Shown here: piece after piece, positions 1 to 10,870 of the stretch
Layout of the letters: each line of letters opens with the position of its first letter
Numbering within the stretch: the first letter of the stretch is position 1
Source: Dastarcus helophoroides
Taxonomy: Eukaryota; Arthropoda; Insecta; Coleoptera; Bothrideridae
NCBI GenBank assembly: GCA_028583605.1
Contig: CM053337.1
Span: 14,566,139-14,630,138, forward strand
DNA length: 64,000 nucleotides
Reading direction: 5' to 3'
The notes under the pieces: generated by a model
The model's database searches: none
Told to the model about the DNA's origin: nothing
Seen by the model: the letters and a program-made list of their open reading frames with translations, nothing else
Program-made: the position numbers and the translations under genes

Positions 1-276
1 GATCAGATGCGATGAGAAAACCGGGGAGATCCTGCGTGGTGACGATGGTTTATGCCAGAAGTGTCAACCGGAGCAAGCGGGGGTATTAGTTGGGAAGATC
101 GTCGAGGCGAGAGCCTTGAATGACTTCTGTGGTTACGCTGACGAAAAGGCCACCGAGAAGAAGATAATTAAGAATGTTTTTAAAATTGGTGATCGATATT
201 TCAACTCTGGGGATATTTTGTTTAAAGACGAATTCGGTTACTATTACTTCGTAGATAGAACAGGAGATACATTCAG
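1..276 (+). CDS. Fatty acid transport protein (FATP/SLC27A-like), internal exon, 5' partial
   Basis: FATPs are membrane-bound very-long-chain acyl-CoA synthetases that couple long-chain fatty acid uptake to CoA activation. The exon is read in the frame whose first full codon is at base 2, and it is already open at base 1, so it continues leftward out of the window. It encodes about 91 residues of the C-terminal part of the AMP-binding domain: a stretch resembling the FATP 'G-L-C...C...G-E-x-G-x-L-V-G-K-I' segment, then 'GYADEKATEKKI', then 'GDRYFNSGDILFKDEFGYYY' and the family signature 'DRTGDTFR'. A donor site (TTCAG|GTTAGT) follows at 277, splitting the Arg codon after its second base. An apparent start at 116 is internal to the exon and not a real start. 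The family assignment rests on the signature continuing exactly into the next exon. Whether it is FATP1- or FATP4-like cannot be decided from this fragment. Confidence 0.9.
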
Positions 277-951
277 GTTAGTAACCACCAAAGCCACTTA
301 CGATTGATGGGATCAGAAATGTAATGGTTGCTCATTCCATCACTTTGAAAGTGACGCCAATTCGCTAACGCTTTCATTGTCTCTTTTTTCCTTCCTTTGC
401 CATTTGGGAATCACCAAATTGAGTCACAGGTAACCAAATCTGGTTATTTCAAGGGCGATTTCAAATTGCTACTGGAGGTAACTCAGGCTTACTTTCTATG
501 TGGTTTCTTTGAGTTAAAATTTGACAACCATGATGACTTTAAATTGATAACTTCATAATAAAGCGAAGACGAGGAAAGAGCATTGGCAGCGAAGGCACAA
601 CCTCCAGTATCTTAGATGTTTGCATCAAGAGTTGCCCCAAGCAACAAAACTCTTTGTTTTTTTGAGTAGAAATGCTAAGCTAATTCCTTTTGGCTCCAAT
701 TTGGAGTTAGAGTTGAAAAAACTAATCACCAATCCTCTGCTCTTAATCAGCAACTGCTGAGCTAATTCTTCTTCCATAACAACAACTTGATGCATCAGCT
801 CGAACGTGAACGAAAAGTGAAACGATCAAATCAGCAATTAAATCTTGCTATCGATTTGATTGCTCATTGTCGTATCTGACTTTGTGGTAGAGATAGTTTC
901 AGGATCTTTAACCTTCTAACCTCTAACTGTTCCAAATTCCTCTGTTTCCAG
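277..951 (+). other. Intron between the two FATP exons
   Basis: A 675-bp AT-rich intron starts with GTTAGT and ends in a pyrimidine-rich tract and acceptor (TCTGTTTCCAG|A). It is a phase 2 intron, and splicing restores the family motif T-G-D-T-F-R-W-K-G-E-N-V-S-T across the junction. I see no other feature in it. Confidence 0.85.
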
Positions 952-1355
952 ATGGAAAGGAGAAAACGTCTCCACCACCGAGGTGGAGGCCACCATGAGC
1001 AACCTGCTAGAGTACAAAGACGTCATAGTTTACGGGGTGCAGATCCCCAACGCCGACGGTAGAGCCGGCATGGCGGCCATCCTCGACCCCGATAACTCTC
1101 TGGATCTGGAAAGGCTGCGCAGAGGATTAATCAACAATCTACCAAAGTACGCGGTGCCGATTTTCCTCAGAATTATCCAATACGTGCCGCTGACTGGAAC
1201 TTTTAAACTCAAAAAGACCGAGTTGGCGCAAGAGGGTTACAACATCGACGAAAGTCGAAGACAAAGTTTACGTTCTCGATTCGAAAGCCAACACTTACGT
1301 CGAGTTGGACAAAGAACGGTATAACGACCTAATTGGGGGGAAGATGAGGTTCTGA
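952..1355 (+). CDS. Fatty acid transport protein, terminal exon, with a +1 frameshift near the C terminus
   Basis: The exon completes the Arg codon and continues with WKGENVSTTEVEATMSNLL, the conserved FATP/ACSVL motif around the acyl/AMP site. The C-terminal subdomain follows, including VYGVQIPNADGRAGMAAI and the 'YVPLTGTFKLKKTEL' segment typical of the family end. After ...YNIDE (codon 1250-1252) there is one extra A in an AAA run (1251-1253). Read straight on, the frame gives an unrelated arginine-rich tail and stops at 1322-1324. Read with one A fewer, 33 more family-like residues follow (start VEDKVYVLDSK, end KMRF) up to TGA at 1353-1355, about where FATPs normally end. The gene is otherwise intact and its motifs are conserved, so a sequencing or assembly error is as likely as a true frameshift allele or young pseudogene. 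The 131-bp satellite begins only about 50 bp beyond the stop. Confidence 0.88.
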
Positions 1356-1407
1356 ACTTTACATTAACAAACCATTCTTCATTTTTTTTTGTTAAAATGT
1401 TCAATAG
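1356..1407 (+). other. Short unique 3' flank / 3' UTR of the FATP gene
   Basis: About 50 bp of T-rich sequence separates the FATP stop from the first satellite-like sequence. It contains no AATAAA or ATTAAA. The nearest canonical AATAAA is inside satellite monomers (for example 1844-1849), so the transcript may be polyadenylated within the repeat array. That last point is inference. Confidence 0.5.
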
Positions 1408-4272
1408 AAAAGTGCCAACTCTATTCTTAAGTAAATTAACCTTGCTCAAAAACTAAAAAATCTTTAAACCTAACCTTATGACATTTGACAGATGGAACCA
1501 TTTTGACAAAAATTGGTTTAGGCGTACCTTGCACTCTATTCTTAAGTAAATTCACCTCAGATGACCTTGACGTGCTCAAAAAAGAAAAAAAGGTTCAAAT
1601 CTAATTTAATGACATTTGACAGATGGAGCTATTTTGACCAAAAATTGGTTTAAACGTATCTTGCATTTAATTTTTAGGTAAATTAACCTCAGAGGACCTT
1701 GAGGTGCTCAAAAGATAAACAATCTTCAAACCTAACCTCATGACATTTGACAGATGGAGCCATTTTGACAAAAATTGCTTTAAACGTTCCTTGCACTTAA
1801 TTCTTAAGTCAGTAAACCTCAGATGACCTTGACGTGCTCAAAAAATAAAAAAATCTTCAAACGTCACCTCATGACATTTGACAGATGGAGCCATTTTGAC
1901 AAACATTGGTTTAAACGTACCTTCCACTTTATACTTGAGTAAATTAATCTCAGAGAACCTTGACGTGCTCGAACAATAAACAATCTTCATACCTAACCTC
2001 ATGACATTTGACAGATGGAGCCATTTTGACAAAAATTGCTTTAAACGTTCCTTGCACTTAATTTTTAAGTCAATGAACCTCAGATGACCTTGACATGCTC
2101 AAAAAATAAAATAATCATCAAACGTCATCTCATGACATTTGACAGATGGAGCCATTTTGACAAAAATTGGTTTAAACGTTCCTTTCACTTAATTATTAAG
2201 TCAATGAGCCTCAGATGACCTTGACGTGCTCAAAAAATAAAAAATCTTCAAACCTAATTTAATGACATTTGACAGATGGAGCCATTTTGACAAAAGTTAG
2301 TTTAAACGTATCTTCCACTTCATACTTGAGTAAATTAAGCTCAGAGAACCTTGACGTGCTCAAAAAATATAAAATCATCAAACCTTACCACATGACAGTT
2401 GACAGATGGAGCCATTTTGACAAAAATTGGTTTAAACGTATTTTGCACTCTATTCTTAAGTAAATGAACCTCAGATGACCTTGACGTGCTTAAAACATAA
2501 AAAAATCTTCAAACGTCACCTCATGACATTTGACAGATGGAGCCATTTTGACAAAAATTGGTTTAAACGTACCTTGCACTCTATTCTTAAGTAAATTAAT
2601 CTCAGAGGACCTTGACGTGTTCGAACAATAAACAATCTTCATACCTAACCTCATGACATCTGACAGATGGAGCCATTTTGACAAAAATTATTTTAAACGT
2701 ACCTTGCACTCTATTCTTAAGTAAATTAAGTTCAGAGAACCTTGACATCCTGAAAAAATAAACAATCTTCATACCTAACCTCATGACATTTGACAGATGG
2801 AGCCATTTTGACAAAAATTGGTTTAAACGTAACTTGTCACTCTATTCTTAAGTAAATTAACCTCAGAGAACCTTGACATCCTCGAAAAATAAACAATCTT
2901 CATACCTTAACCTCATGACATTTGACAGATGGAGCCATTTTGACAAAAATTGGTTTAAACATACCTTGCACTCTATTCTTAAGTAAATTAACCTCAGAGG
3001 ACCTTGACGTGCCTGAAAAATGAAAAAATTATCAAACCGTACCACATGACAGTTGACAGATGGAGCCATTTTGACAAAAATTGGTTTAAACGTATCTTGC
3101 ACTCTATTCTTAAGTAAATGAACCTCAGATGACCTTGACGTGCTTAAAAAATAAAAAAATCTTCAAACGTCACCTCATGACATTTGACAGATGGAGCCAT
3201 TTTGACAAAAATTGGTTTAAACGTACCTTGTACTCTATTCTTAAGTAAATTAATCTCAGAGGACCTTGACGTGCTCGAATAATAAACAATCTTTATACCT
3301 AACCTCATGACATTTGACAGATGGAGCCATTTTGACAAAAATTGTTTTAAACGTACCTTGCACTTAATTCTTAAGTCAATGAACCTCAGATCACCTTGAC
3401 GTGCTCAAAAAATAAAAAAATCTTCATATGTCATCTTCATGACATTTGACAGATGGAGCCATTTTGACAAAAATTGATTTAAACGTATCTTGCACTCTGT
3501 TCTTAAGTAAATGAACCTCAGATGACCTTGACGTGCTTAAAAAATAACAAAATCTTCAAATGTCACCTCATGACATTTGACAGATGGAGCCATTTTGACA
3601 AAAATTGATTTAAACCTATCTTGCACTCTGTTCTTAAGTAAATGAACCTCAGATGACCTTGACGTGCTTAAAAAATAACAAAATCTTCATATGTCATCTC
3701 ATGACATTTGACAGATGGAGCCATTTTGACAAAAATTGATTTAAACGTATCTTGCACTCTGTTCTTAAGTAAATGAACCTCAGATGACCTTGACGTGCTT
3801 AAAAAATAACAAAATCTTCAAATGTCACCTCATGACATTTGACAGATGGAGGCATTTTGACAAAAATTGATTTAAACGTATCTTGCACTCTGTTCTTAAG
3901 TAAATGAACCTCAGATGACCTTGACGTGCTTAAAAAATAATAAAATCTTCAAATGTCACCTCATGACATTTGACAGATGGAGCCATTTTGACAAAAATTG
4001 GTTTAAACGTACCTTGCACTCTATTCTTAAGTAAATTTACCTCAGAGGACCTTGACATCCTCAAAAAATAAACAATCTTCATACCTAACCTTATGACATT
4101 TGACAGATGGAGCCATTTTGACAAAAATTGGTTTAAACGTATCTTGCACTCTATTCTTAAGTAAATGAACCACAGATGACCTTGACGTGCTTAAAAAATA
4201 AAAAAATCTTCAAACGTCACCTCATGACTTTTGACAGATGAAGCGATTTTGACAAAAATTGACTCAGACGTA
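1408..4272. repeat. 131-bp satellite, about 22 monomers
   Basis: The marker GACAGATGGAGCCATTTTG recurs at about 1491, 1622, 1753, 1884, 2014, 2145, 2275, 2405, 2536, 2666, 2796, 2928, 3059, 3190, 3320, 3452, 3583, 3714, 3845, 3976, 4106 and 4237, a spacing of 130-132 bp. Each unit also has TTCTTAAGTAAAT, CCTTGACGTGCTC and an A-rich segment that often contains AATAAA. Monomers 1884-3320 repeat as blocks of five (~654 bp), and 3452-3845 alternate as a two-monomer block (~262 bp). The 60-80 residue frames across this array are shadows of the repeat. Confidence 0.95.
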
Positions 4273-4740
4273 TCTTGTAAGACAAGATCGTTAGTAGGCT
4301 GTATTTTATCCTGGAAAACTCTTCCAGATTCACGCAAACTAATCCTACATCCAGAAAGAGTAAATGATTCTTCTAGGTAAATAAATGAGCTGTCAGCGAC
4401 AACAGCGTCATCTAACGTACGACTTTGCTACCCAATATATATCCGGAGACTGGCTAGGCAGCTAAATACGCACTCATGATCGTAACAGCGAATTTGAACA
4501 AAACATCATTCTGCAATCTACACGAATTCTATGCAACTGTGCATTACTGATTAAACCAATTTTATTAACTGTATCCAAACTCGTTTTATAAATTAGAAAT
4601 TTGGAAATTCCAATTTTTTTCTCGATATTCTAATTTTGAACTAGACATTTAAAAAAAATGCCAAAATTTTCAAACTCTAGATTTATCTACTGAAATTCAA
4701 CATTTTACTTAAAATTTCGATCTCTTTTTATCGAAATTTC
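4273..4740. other. Mostly unique sequence containing a dispersed repeat
   Basis: No coding potential is recognised. Bases ~4430-4570 belong to a dispersed repeat also found at 21698-21830 and, inverted, near 41690-41760. The remainder grades into A/T-rich simple sequence with TTTCGA words. Confidence 0.5.
4430..4570 (+). repeat. Dispersed repeat, copy 1 of 3
   Basis: It contains ATATCCGGAGACT, TAAATACGCAC, AATTTGAACAAAA, CTGCAATCTACAC and TTCTATGCAACTGTG in the same order and spacing as the copy at 21698-21830. It encodes nothing recognisable. The boundaries are approximate. Confidence 0.75.
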
Positions 4741-4749
4741 GACTTCAAC

Positions 4750-5100
4750 TTCGATTTTAATTCGGAAAACTTGATTTTAATTCGGGAAAGTCGATTTTAA
4801 TTTCGGAAATTCGATTTTTAATTTCGGAAATTCGATTTTTAAATTCGGAAATTCGATCTTTAATTTCGGAAATTCGACTTTTAATTTCGGAAATTCGATT
4901 TTTAATTTCGGAAATTCGATTTTCAAATTCGAAAATTCGATTTTTAATTTTGGAAATTCGATTTCTAATTTTGGAAATTCCATTTTTAATTTCCGAAATT
5001 CGATTTTTAATTTCGGAAATTCGATTTTTAGTTTCGGAAATTCGATTTTTAATTTCGGAAATTCGATTTTTAATTTCGAAAAGTCGATTTTAATTACGAC
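4750..5100. repeat. 21-bp tandem repeat, about 16 copies
   Basis: The unit is AATTTCGGAAATTCGATTTTT with few variants. Because 21 is a multiple of three, the minus strand has one long open frame reading KLKIEFP repeatedly (4777-5142). This frame is a product of the repeat, with no start context, domain or homology to support a gene. Confidence 0.9.
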
Positions 5101-5286
5101 ATTTTTGTTAAAAGTTGACATTTCGGGTCGCGAATTTGACACTTTGGATGCAATTTTGGGCCATTTTGTACTTTCAAGAACAAGTTCGCAGATTTTGATC
5201 TGTCAGATAGATGTTGCTTTCAAAGATAATTTTCAGTACGTCTTTGGAACTTGAGAAGCTTCTAAAGTAGTTTTCTTTTACTCTCT

Positions 5287-5490
5287 TGTGCATGCATAAC
5301 TCTGCGAGATAGAACTATGGAGACAGCAGACGTTTCTCTATGAATTCATGTATAATGCATGCAAAAAACTCTGTGACGTAGATCTATGCAGGCAGAAGAC
5401 CTTTCTTTATGAATTTATGCATTGTGCATGCAATGACATAGATCTATACAGGCGGAAGAGCTTTCTCTATGAACCTATGCGTAGAAATAA
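5287..5490. repeat. ~68-bp tandem repeat, three degenerate copies
   Basis: GCATGC recurs at 5290, 5357 and 5426. Each is followed by a variant of TAGATCTATGCAGGC, then AGACCTTTCTCTATGAA and TTATGC. The copies are diverged. Confidence 0.75.
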
Positions 5491-6420
5491 CAATGCTCTG
5501 TGAATTTGACACCACTAATGCACTCTGGTGGTTTTGGATGTAAACTTAAACTATAGAAGAAACACGAGAAGTAAAAATTGCACTTTTTTTTTAAAAGTTC
5601 AATCCACTCCTAAAAAGCAAACTTTCCTGAAGCCACTACAGCGTAAAAATCAATCAAAAAAAGCTTTTCTGCACGGTGGATTCTCATTATTTTTGTGTTT
5701 GTATCATTATTTCAAATTTCTATGCTTCGAATCAGATTCAGAAGAAAATTAAAGGTATCTGCAACCAGTAGGGATTTAGTTTTATATTTCCAAACCTAGA
5801 TGGCGCACAAATATTTATTTAAACGCACGCTACTTCAACGATCCGTTTGTAGATGTCCCCAAGCGTGGAGTTCAACGTATCCCATCTACCAGCTGCTTTG
5901 TGACCCACTTTCTGCAGGAATTCATACGCATTCCTGCACGTGTGAATCAGGTTTGTGACGTAATGTGACGTAGCAAAAGCGCTCGCAGGACGGACACACA
6001 TGCATTTTAGGTTTTTACGGACCTAAAAGGTGACTGTGCTTGCATTTCAGGCCTTCGAACTTCACCGGATTCGAACGCCTGGTTCAGCGCTTCGTGTGTT
6101 TTTTTACGACACGTCGCAGTTAATCGAGAAGAAAATGAAGTTAAGCGTCGAAAATTTTTTGAAGAAACAACTTTCCGGGACATTTGAACTATTACTTACT
6201 TTAGTACGATGTCATCCGTATTTTGTCAATCGAATTTTGTTTGGTTGTAATACCAACGCAATGCTTACTAGGACGTAGGACGTAGTTTCTTCCACAGACC
6301 GACAGGTGGCAGCACTTAGGAATTACACGGACGAAGTTCACTGATTTTTAAGTGTATACTTTCCGAAATGTTCATTAGCATTCGAATTGGGTACGCCAAA
6401 CTAAAAATAAGTGTAATAAA
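5491..6420. other. Non-repetitive stretch; no confident gene
   Basis: This is one of the few complex-sequence segments. Small open frames occur (5528-5752 +, 6030-6278 +) without recognisable domains. A possible minus-strand terminal exon is listed separately. Confidence 0.4.
5819..5933 (-). CDS. Possible terminal exon of an unrecognised gene (speculative)
   Basis: On the minus strand an acceptor-like CACGTGCAG|G at 5934-5939 is followed by a 38-codon open frame with balanced amino-acid composition (for example NAYEFLQKVGHKAAGRWDTL) ending at TAA (5819-5821). An AATAAA overlaps the stop (5814-5819). The composition is unlike the repeat-derived frames around it, which is why it is listed. I do not recognise the protein, no upstream exon was identified, and a poly(A) signal overlapping the stop would be unusual. 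It may be chance or an old gene fragment. Confidence 0.15.
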
Positions 6421-6660
6421 ATCGAAATTAGATTTTGGATTTGAAAAAATCAACCTTACTTTTCAAAATTACGACTTTTCAAAATCTTGACTTCCTCGAT
6501 GTTTTTGACGTTTTCAAATTTCGACTTTTTCAAAAATGTCAACTTTTTTGCAATTTCTGACGTTTTTTAAAGTCAATTTTCATTGAAAATTGCGACTATT
6601 TGAATATGTCGACTTTTTGAAAAATTTTTGAACTTTTTTGAATATTTTGATTTTTAAAAA
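6420..6660. repeat. A/T-rich simple sequence (TTTTTCAAAA/TTTCGAC words)
   Basis: Degenerate low-complexity sequence of the type that fills much of the window, with no gene. Confidence 0.6.
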
Positions 6661-6661
6661 T

Positions 6662-6830
6662 TGAAATACACAGCTTGTCCCCTGAAACCAAAAACGATTA
6701 AAAATCATAACAAAGTTTGCTCTAACGCGTTTCGACAACCTAACTATCATCTTCAGAGAGCAGTATCTCTCCAAGTAAAGTACTTGGAGAGATATTGCTC
6801 TCTGAAGATGATAGCCAAGTAAAAGTACTT
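6662..6830. repeat. Dispersed element with hammerhead-like core, head-to-head pair
   Basis: A minus-strand copy of the 131-bp element (core 6725-6756) carries CTGAAGA, a hairpin kept by G-U pairs, and GAAACGCGTT. It abuts a truncated plus-strand copy that ends near GATGATAGCCAAG (6798-6816). Together they form a palindrome centred near 6778 with arms of about 33 bp. Confidence 0.75.
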
Positions 6831-7380
6831 TTACAGATATTCTTGTTTAACGAGAGTATATTCCAATGCGGAAGTCAGAGGAGATAAAATCGTTAAAGCT
6901 ACGAAAAAGCGCTTTTTATTCGAAATTAAATTATATCGGCCATTGTTCCCGCATAAACCATTGTTATGTTGGTAGCCGGTATCGCTACTTCCTAGTCGAG
7001 TGGGCCCCGCAATTTCGGCGTTGGAATATAAAATTTTATATACTTTCGCCCAGACGGCGAACTCTCACTTCGTATAAAACTATTGTACGAGTTTTCGTAC
7101 TTTTTCACGCGAATTTTATGCGTCGCTTTCATTTTTTTTTAAGCGAACTTTCTCCCCACGACTAGACAGAAAGCGGTTGAGATTAGCATCTATTAATGGG
7201 TGCTCTTTAAATGCTAATTTGTTTAAAATAATGCACAAGCGTGATCCAGTTTTTGGCAAATTTATTCAGTATACGAATCCCTCGTTGATTTGGTGGTGGG
7301 GAACCGATTCAAAAATTCTATTTTCGAAATATTCGTACCACTCCGATTTAACCCCTAACAACCGGTGGTAATTGAGGTTA
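6831..7380. other. Unique sequence; no recognised gene
   Basis: Frames at 6866-7165 and 7177-7371 (+) show no domain or motif I recognise, and the codon usage is not distinctive. Left unannotated. Confidence 0.35.
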
Positions 7381-8590
7381 GAATCTAAACGAGTCAAAAA
7401 TTGGTTTGAACTTTCGAAAAAGGTGGAAATTTGGTGAAAAGGGCGCGAAATTTGGGTCTAAACATCGACGCTTCTAAAAAAATAGCTGTGCGTGCCGATG
7501 ATACGTGTTGGTCACGCTAAACCCTAAGCTTACCCCCTATCGACACTCGCCTCTCAAAAAACGCGCCTAAAGAAATCGTTTCAAAAATTCTAAACTAGAA
7601 AAAAACCGTTTGTACAAAAAACTCGAAATTTTCAAAAAATATCGAACCTTCGTTAAAAGTCAAAAAGTCGACATTTTCAAAAAACTAACTTTTTAGAAAA
7701 ATGTTTCAATTTGGAAAAATCGAAGCTTTTAAAATAAATTAACTCTGTGATAATCAAATTTGCAATAAAAGTCAAAAATTTGGAAAAAACGTCAACATTT
7801 TTGGAAAGAGTTCAAATTCTAAAAAGAAGTTAAAAGTTGTCGGTAAAACGTCGAAATGTTCAAAAAAATAGTGGAAATTCTGAAAAAAAATCAAACATTT
7901 CAAAAAAACTGAAATTTTTAGTAAAATTCAATCATTTATACCTGAAATTTTCAAAAAAATTCGGAACTTCGAGAAAAAGATAGAGATTTTCAAAAAAAAG
8001 TTTACATTTCATGAAAAAAGTCGAAGCTTTCAAAAGCAATTAAATTCATAATCATCGAGTTTGAAAAGTAATACATAGAAATACCGAAATTTTCATAAAA
8101 AGTTTAAAATTTTGAAAATAGAATTTTCGAAAAATGTAAGAATTTCCATTATGCGTGTCAATTTTCAAAAAAATTCAGAATTTGAATAAACAAAAATTCA
8201 GAATTTGAATAAACAAAAGTTCAAAATAATTCGAAAAATATTTAAAATTTTAAAAAAAGAATTTTCAAAAAATCTAAGAATTTTGAAAAGGCGAGATTTT
8301 CGAAAAAAGGCGAAAATTTGTAAAAGGGCAGACATTTTGAAGTAATCTTTTCAGAAATATCGCAATTTCTATAAAAAGTTTAAAATTTTGAAAATAAAAT
8401 TTTCGAAAAATGTAACAATTTCTAAGAAAATGAAATTTTCAAAAAAGACGATGATTTGTACAAAGAGCCAAAATTCTGAACTAAAATTGTGAGAAATGTC
8501 AAAATTTAAAAAAAAAATTGAGATTTAAAATAAAATATAAAAATAATTCGAAAGTTTTCAAAAAATTTAAAAAAAGAGAGAATTTTAACA
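7381..8590. repeat. A-rich degenerate simple sequence (TCGAAATTTTCAAAAA words)
   Basis: Runs of GAAATTTTCAAAAA and AAAATTTTGAAAA variants have no stable period over the block, and I see no gene. Bases 7536-7575 (TACCCCCT then AACGCGCCTAAAGAA) recur near 10905-10945 on the other side of the 15-bp array. Confidence 0.7.
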
Positions 8591-10690
8591 AAATGATGTG
8601 ATTGTATTTTGTATGATTGTATTTTGTATGATTGTACTTTGTATGATTGTATTTTGTATGATTGTATTTTGTATGATTGTATTTTGTATGATTGTACTTT
8701 GTATGATTGTATTTTGTATGATTGTATTTTGTATGATTGTATTTTGTATGATTGTATTTTGTATGATTGTACCTTGTATGATTGTACTTTGTATGATTGT
8801 ATTTTGTATAATTGTATTTTGTATGATTGTACTTTGTATGACTGTATTTTGTATGACTGTATTTTGCATGATTGTATTTTGTATGATTGTATTTTGTATG
8901 ATTGTACCTTGTATGATTGTACTTTGTAGGATTGTATTTTGTATGATTGGACTTTGTATGATTGTATGTTGTATGATTGTATTTTGTTTGATTGTATTTT
9001 GTATGATTGTATTTTGTTTGATTGTATTTTGTATGATTGTATATTGTATGATTGTACTTTGTATGATTGTATTTTGTATGACTGTATTTTGTATGACTGT
9101 CATTTGTACGATTGTATTTTGTCGGATTGTATTTTGTATGACTGTATTTTGTATAATTGTATTTTGTATGATTGTACTTTGTATGATTGTATTTTGTATG
9201 ACTGCCATTGGTACGATTGTATTTTGTCGGATTGTATTTTGTATGATTGTATTTTGTATAATTGTATTTTGTATGATTGTACTTTGTATGATTGTATTTT
9301 GTATGACTGTATTTTATATGATTCTACTTTGTATAATTGCATTTTGTATGATTGTATTTTGTATGATTGTACTTTGCATGATTGTGCTTTGTATGATTGT
9401 ACTTTGTATTGTATTTTGTCGATTGTCTTTTGTTGATTGTATTTTAATAATTTTATTTTGTATGATTGTATTTTGTATGATTGTATATTGTATGATTGAC
9501 TTTTATGATTGTACTTTTATAATTGTATTTTGTATGATTGTATTTTGTTGTATTGTATTTTGTATGATTTATTTTGTATGATTGTATTTGTATGATTGTA
9601 TTTGTATGGTTTGTATTTTGTATGATTGTATTTGTATGATATTGTATTTTGTATGATTGTATTTTGTATGATTGTATTTTGTATGATTGTATTTGTATGA
9701 TTGTACTTTGTATGATTGTATTTGTATGATTGTATTTTGTATGATTGTATTTTGTATGATTGTATTTTGTATGATTGTATTTTGTATGATTGTATTTTGT
9801 ATGATTGTATTTTATAATTGTATTTGTATGATTTTTGTATGATTGTATTTGTATGATATTTGTATGATTGTACTTTGTATGATTGTATTTGTTTTTTAAT
9901 TGCATTTGTATGATTATATTTTGTATGACTGTATTTTGTATAATTGTATTTTGTATGATTGTATATTGTATGATTGTACTTTGTATGATTGTACTTTGTA
10001 TGATTGTATTTGGTATGAGTGTATTTTGTATGACTGTCATTTGTACGATTGTATTTTGTCCGATTGTATTTTGTAACATTGTATTTTAAATAATTGTATT
10101 TTGTATGATTGTATATTGTATGACTGAACTTTGTATGATTGTACTTTGTATAGTTGTACATTGTATGGTTGTATTTTGTATGATTGTACTTTGTATGATT
10201 GTACTTTGTATGATTGTATTTTGTATGATTGTATTTTGTATGATTGTACTTTGTATGATTGTATTTTGTATGATTGTATTTTGTAAGATTGTATTTTGTA
10301 TGATTGTATTTTGTATGATTGGACTTTGTATGATTGTATTTTGTATGATTGTACTTTGTATGATTGTATTTTGTATGGTTGTACTTTGTATGGTTGTACT
10401 TTGTATGATTGTATTTTGTATGATTGTACTTTGTATGATTGCATTTTGTATTATTGTATTTTGTATGGTTGTACTTTGTATGGTTGTACTTTGTATGATT
10501 GTATTTTGTATGATTGTACCTTATATAATTGTATTTTGTATGATTGCATTTTATGATTGTATTTTGTACGATTGTATTTTGCATAATTGTATTTTGTATG
10601 AATGTATTTTGTATGATTGTACCTTGTATGATTGTATTTTGTATGATTGTATTTCGCATGATTGTATTTCGTATGATTGTATTTCGTATT
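8591..10690. repeat. 15-bp satellite array 1 (TTTTGTATGATTGTA)n, ~140 copies
   Basis: The unit TTTTGTATGATTGTA runs with C/T variants (GTACTTTG). A sub-block at ~9570-9900 contains shortened units (GTATTTGTATGATT) that shift the phase. Frames in all directions stay open because the unit has no stop and is a multiple of three; they read CMIVF, YDCIL or KYNHT repeats and are not genes. Confidence 0.97.
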
Positions 10691-10870
10691 TTGTACTTCG
10701 TCTTTCGTAGTTCGTATTTCGCATTTCGTATTTCCTATTTTCTATTTCCTTTTTCGTATTTCGTATTTTGTGTTTTGAGTTTTGCATTTTGTATTTGGTA
10801 TTTCGTGTTTCGTATCTTACATTTGGTATTACGTATTTCATATTTTGTATGTTGTATTTTGTTGTTATAG
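10691..10870. repeat. Degenerate TTTCGTAT array at the edge of the 15-bp satellite
   Basis: The 15-bp array decays into short TTTCGTA/TTTTGTA words of about 7-8 bp. This looks like a transitional edge with a different unit length. Confidence 0.75.

Noticed and set aside
1030..1212. Minus-strand frame opposite the FATP terminal exon
   Set aside because: It is the shadow of the real exon on the other strand.
4777..5142. 121-codon minus frame with KLKIEFP repeats as a coiled or fibrous protein
   Set aside because: It is fully explained by the 21-bp repeat, with no supporting gene structure.
6060..6085. B-box-like GTTCGAATCC on the minus strand as a tRNA or tRNA-derived SINE
   Set aside because: No A box at the right distance and no cloverleaf can be drawn; probably chance.
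8585..10710. Very long open frames (up to 380 codons) on both strands reading CMIVF, YDCIL, KYNHT or IIQNT repeats
   Set aside because: The 15-bp unit is a multiple of three and stop-free in several frames, so long frames are automatic. They overlap in all directions and have no start context, domain or splice sites.
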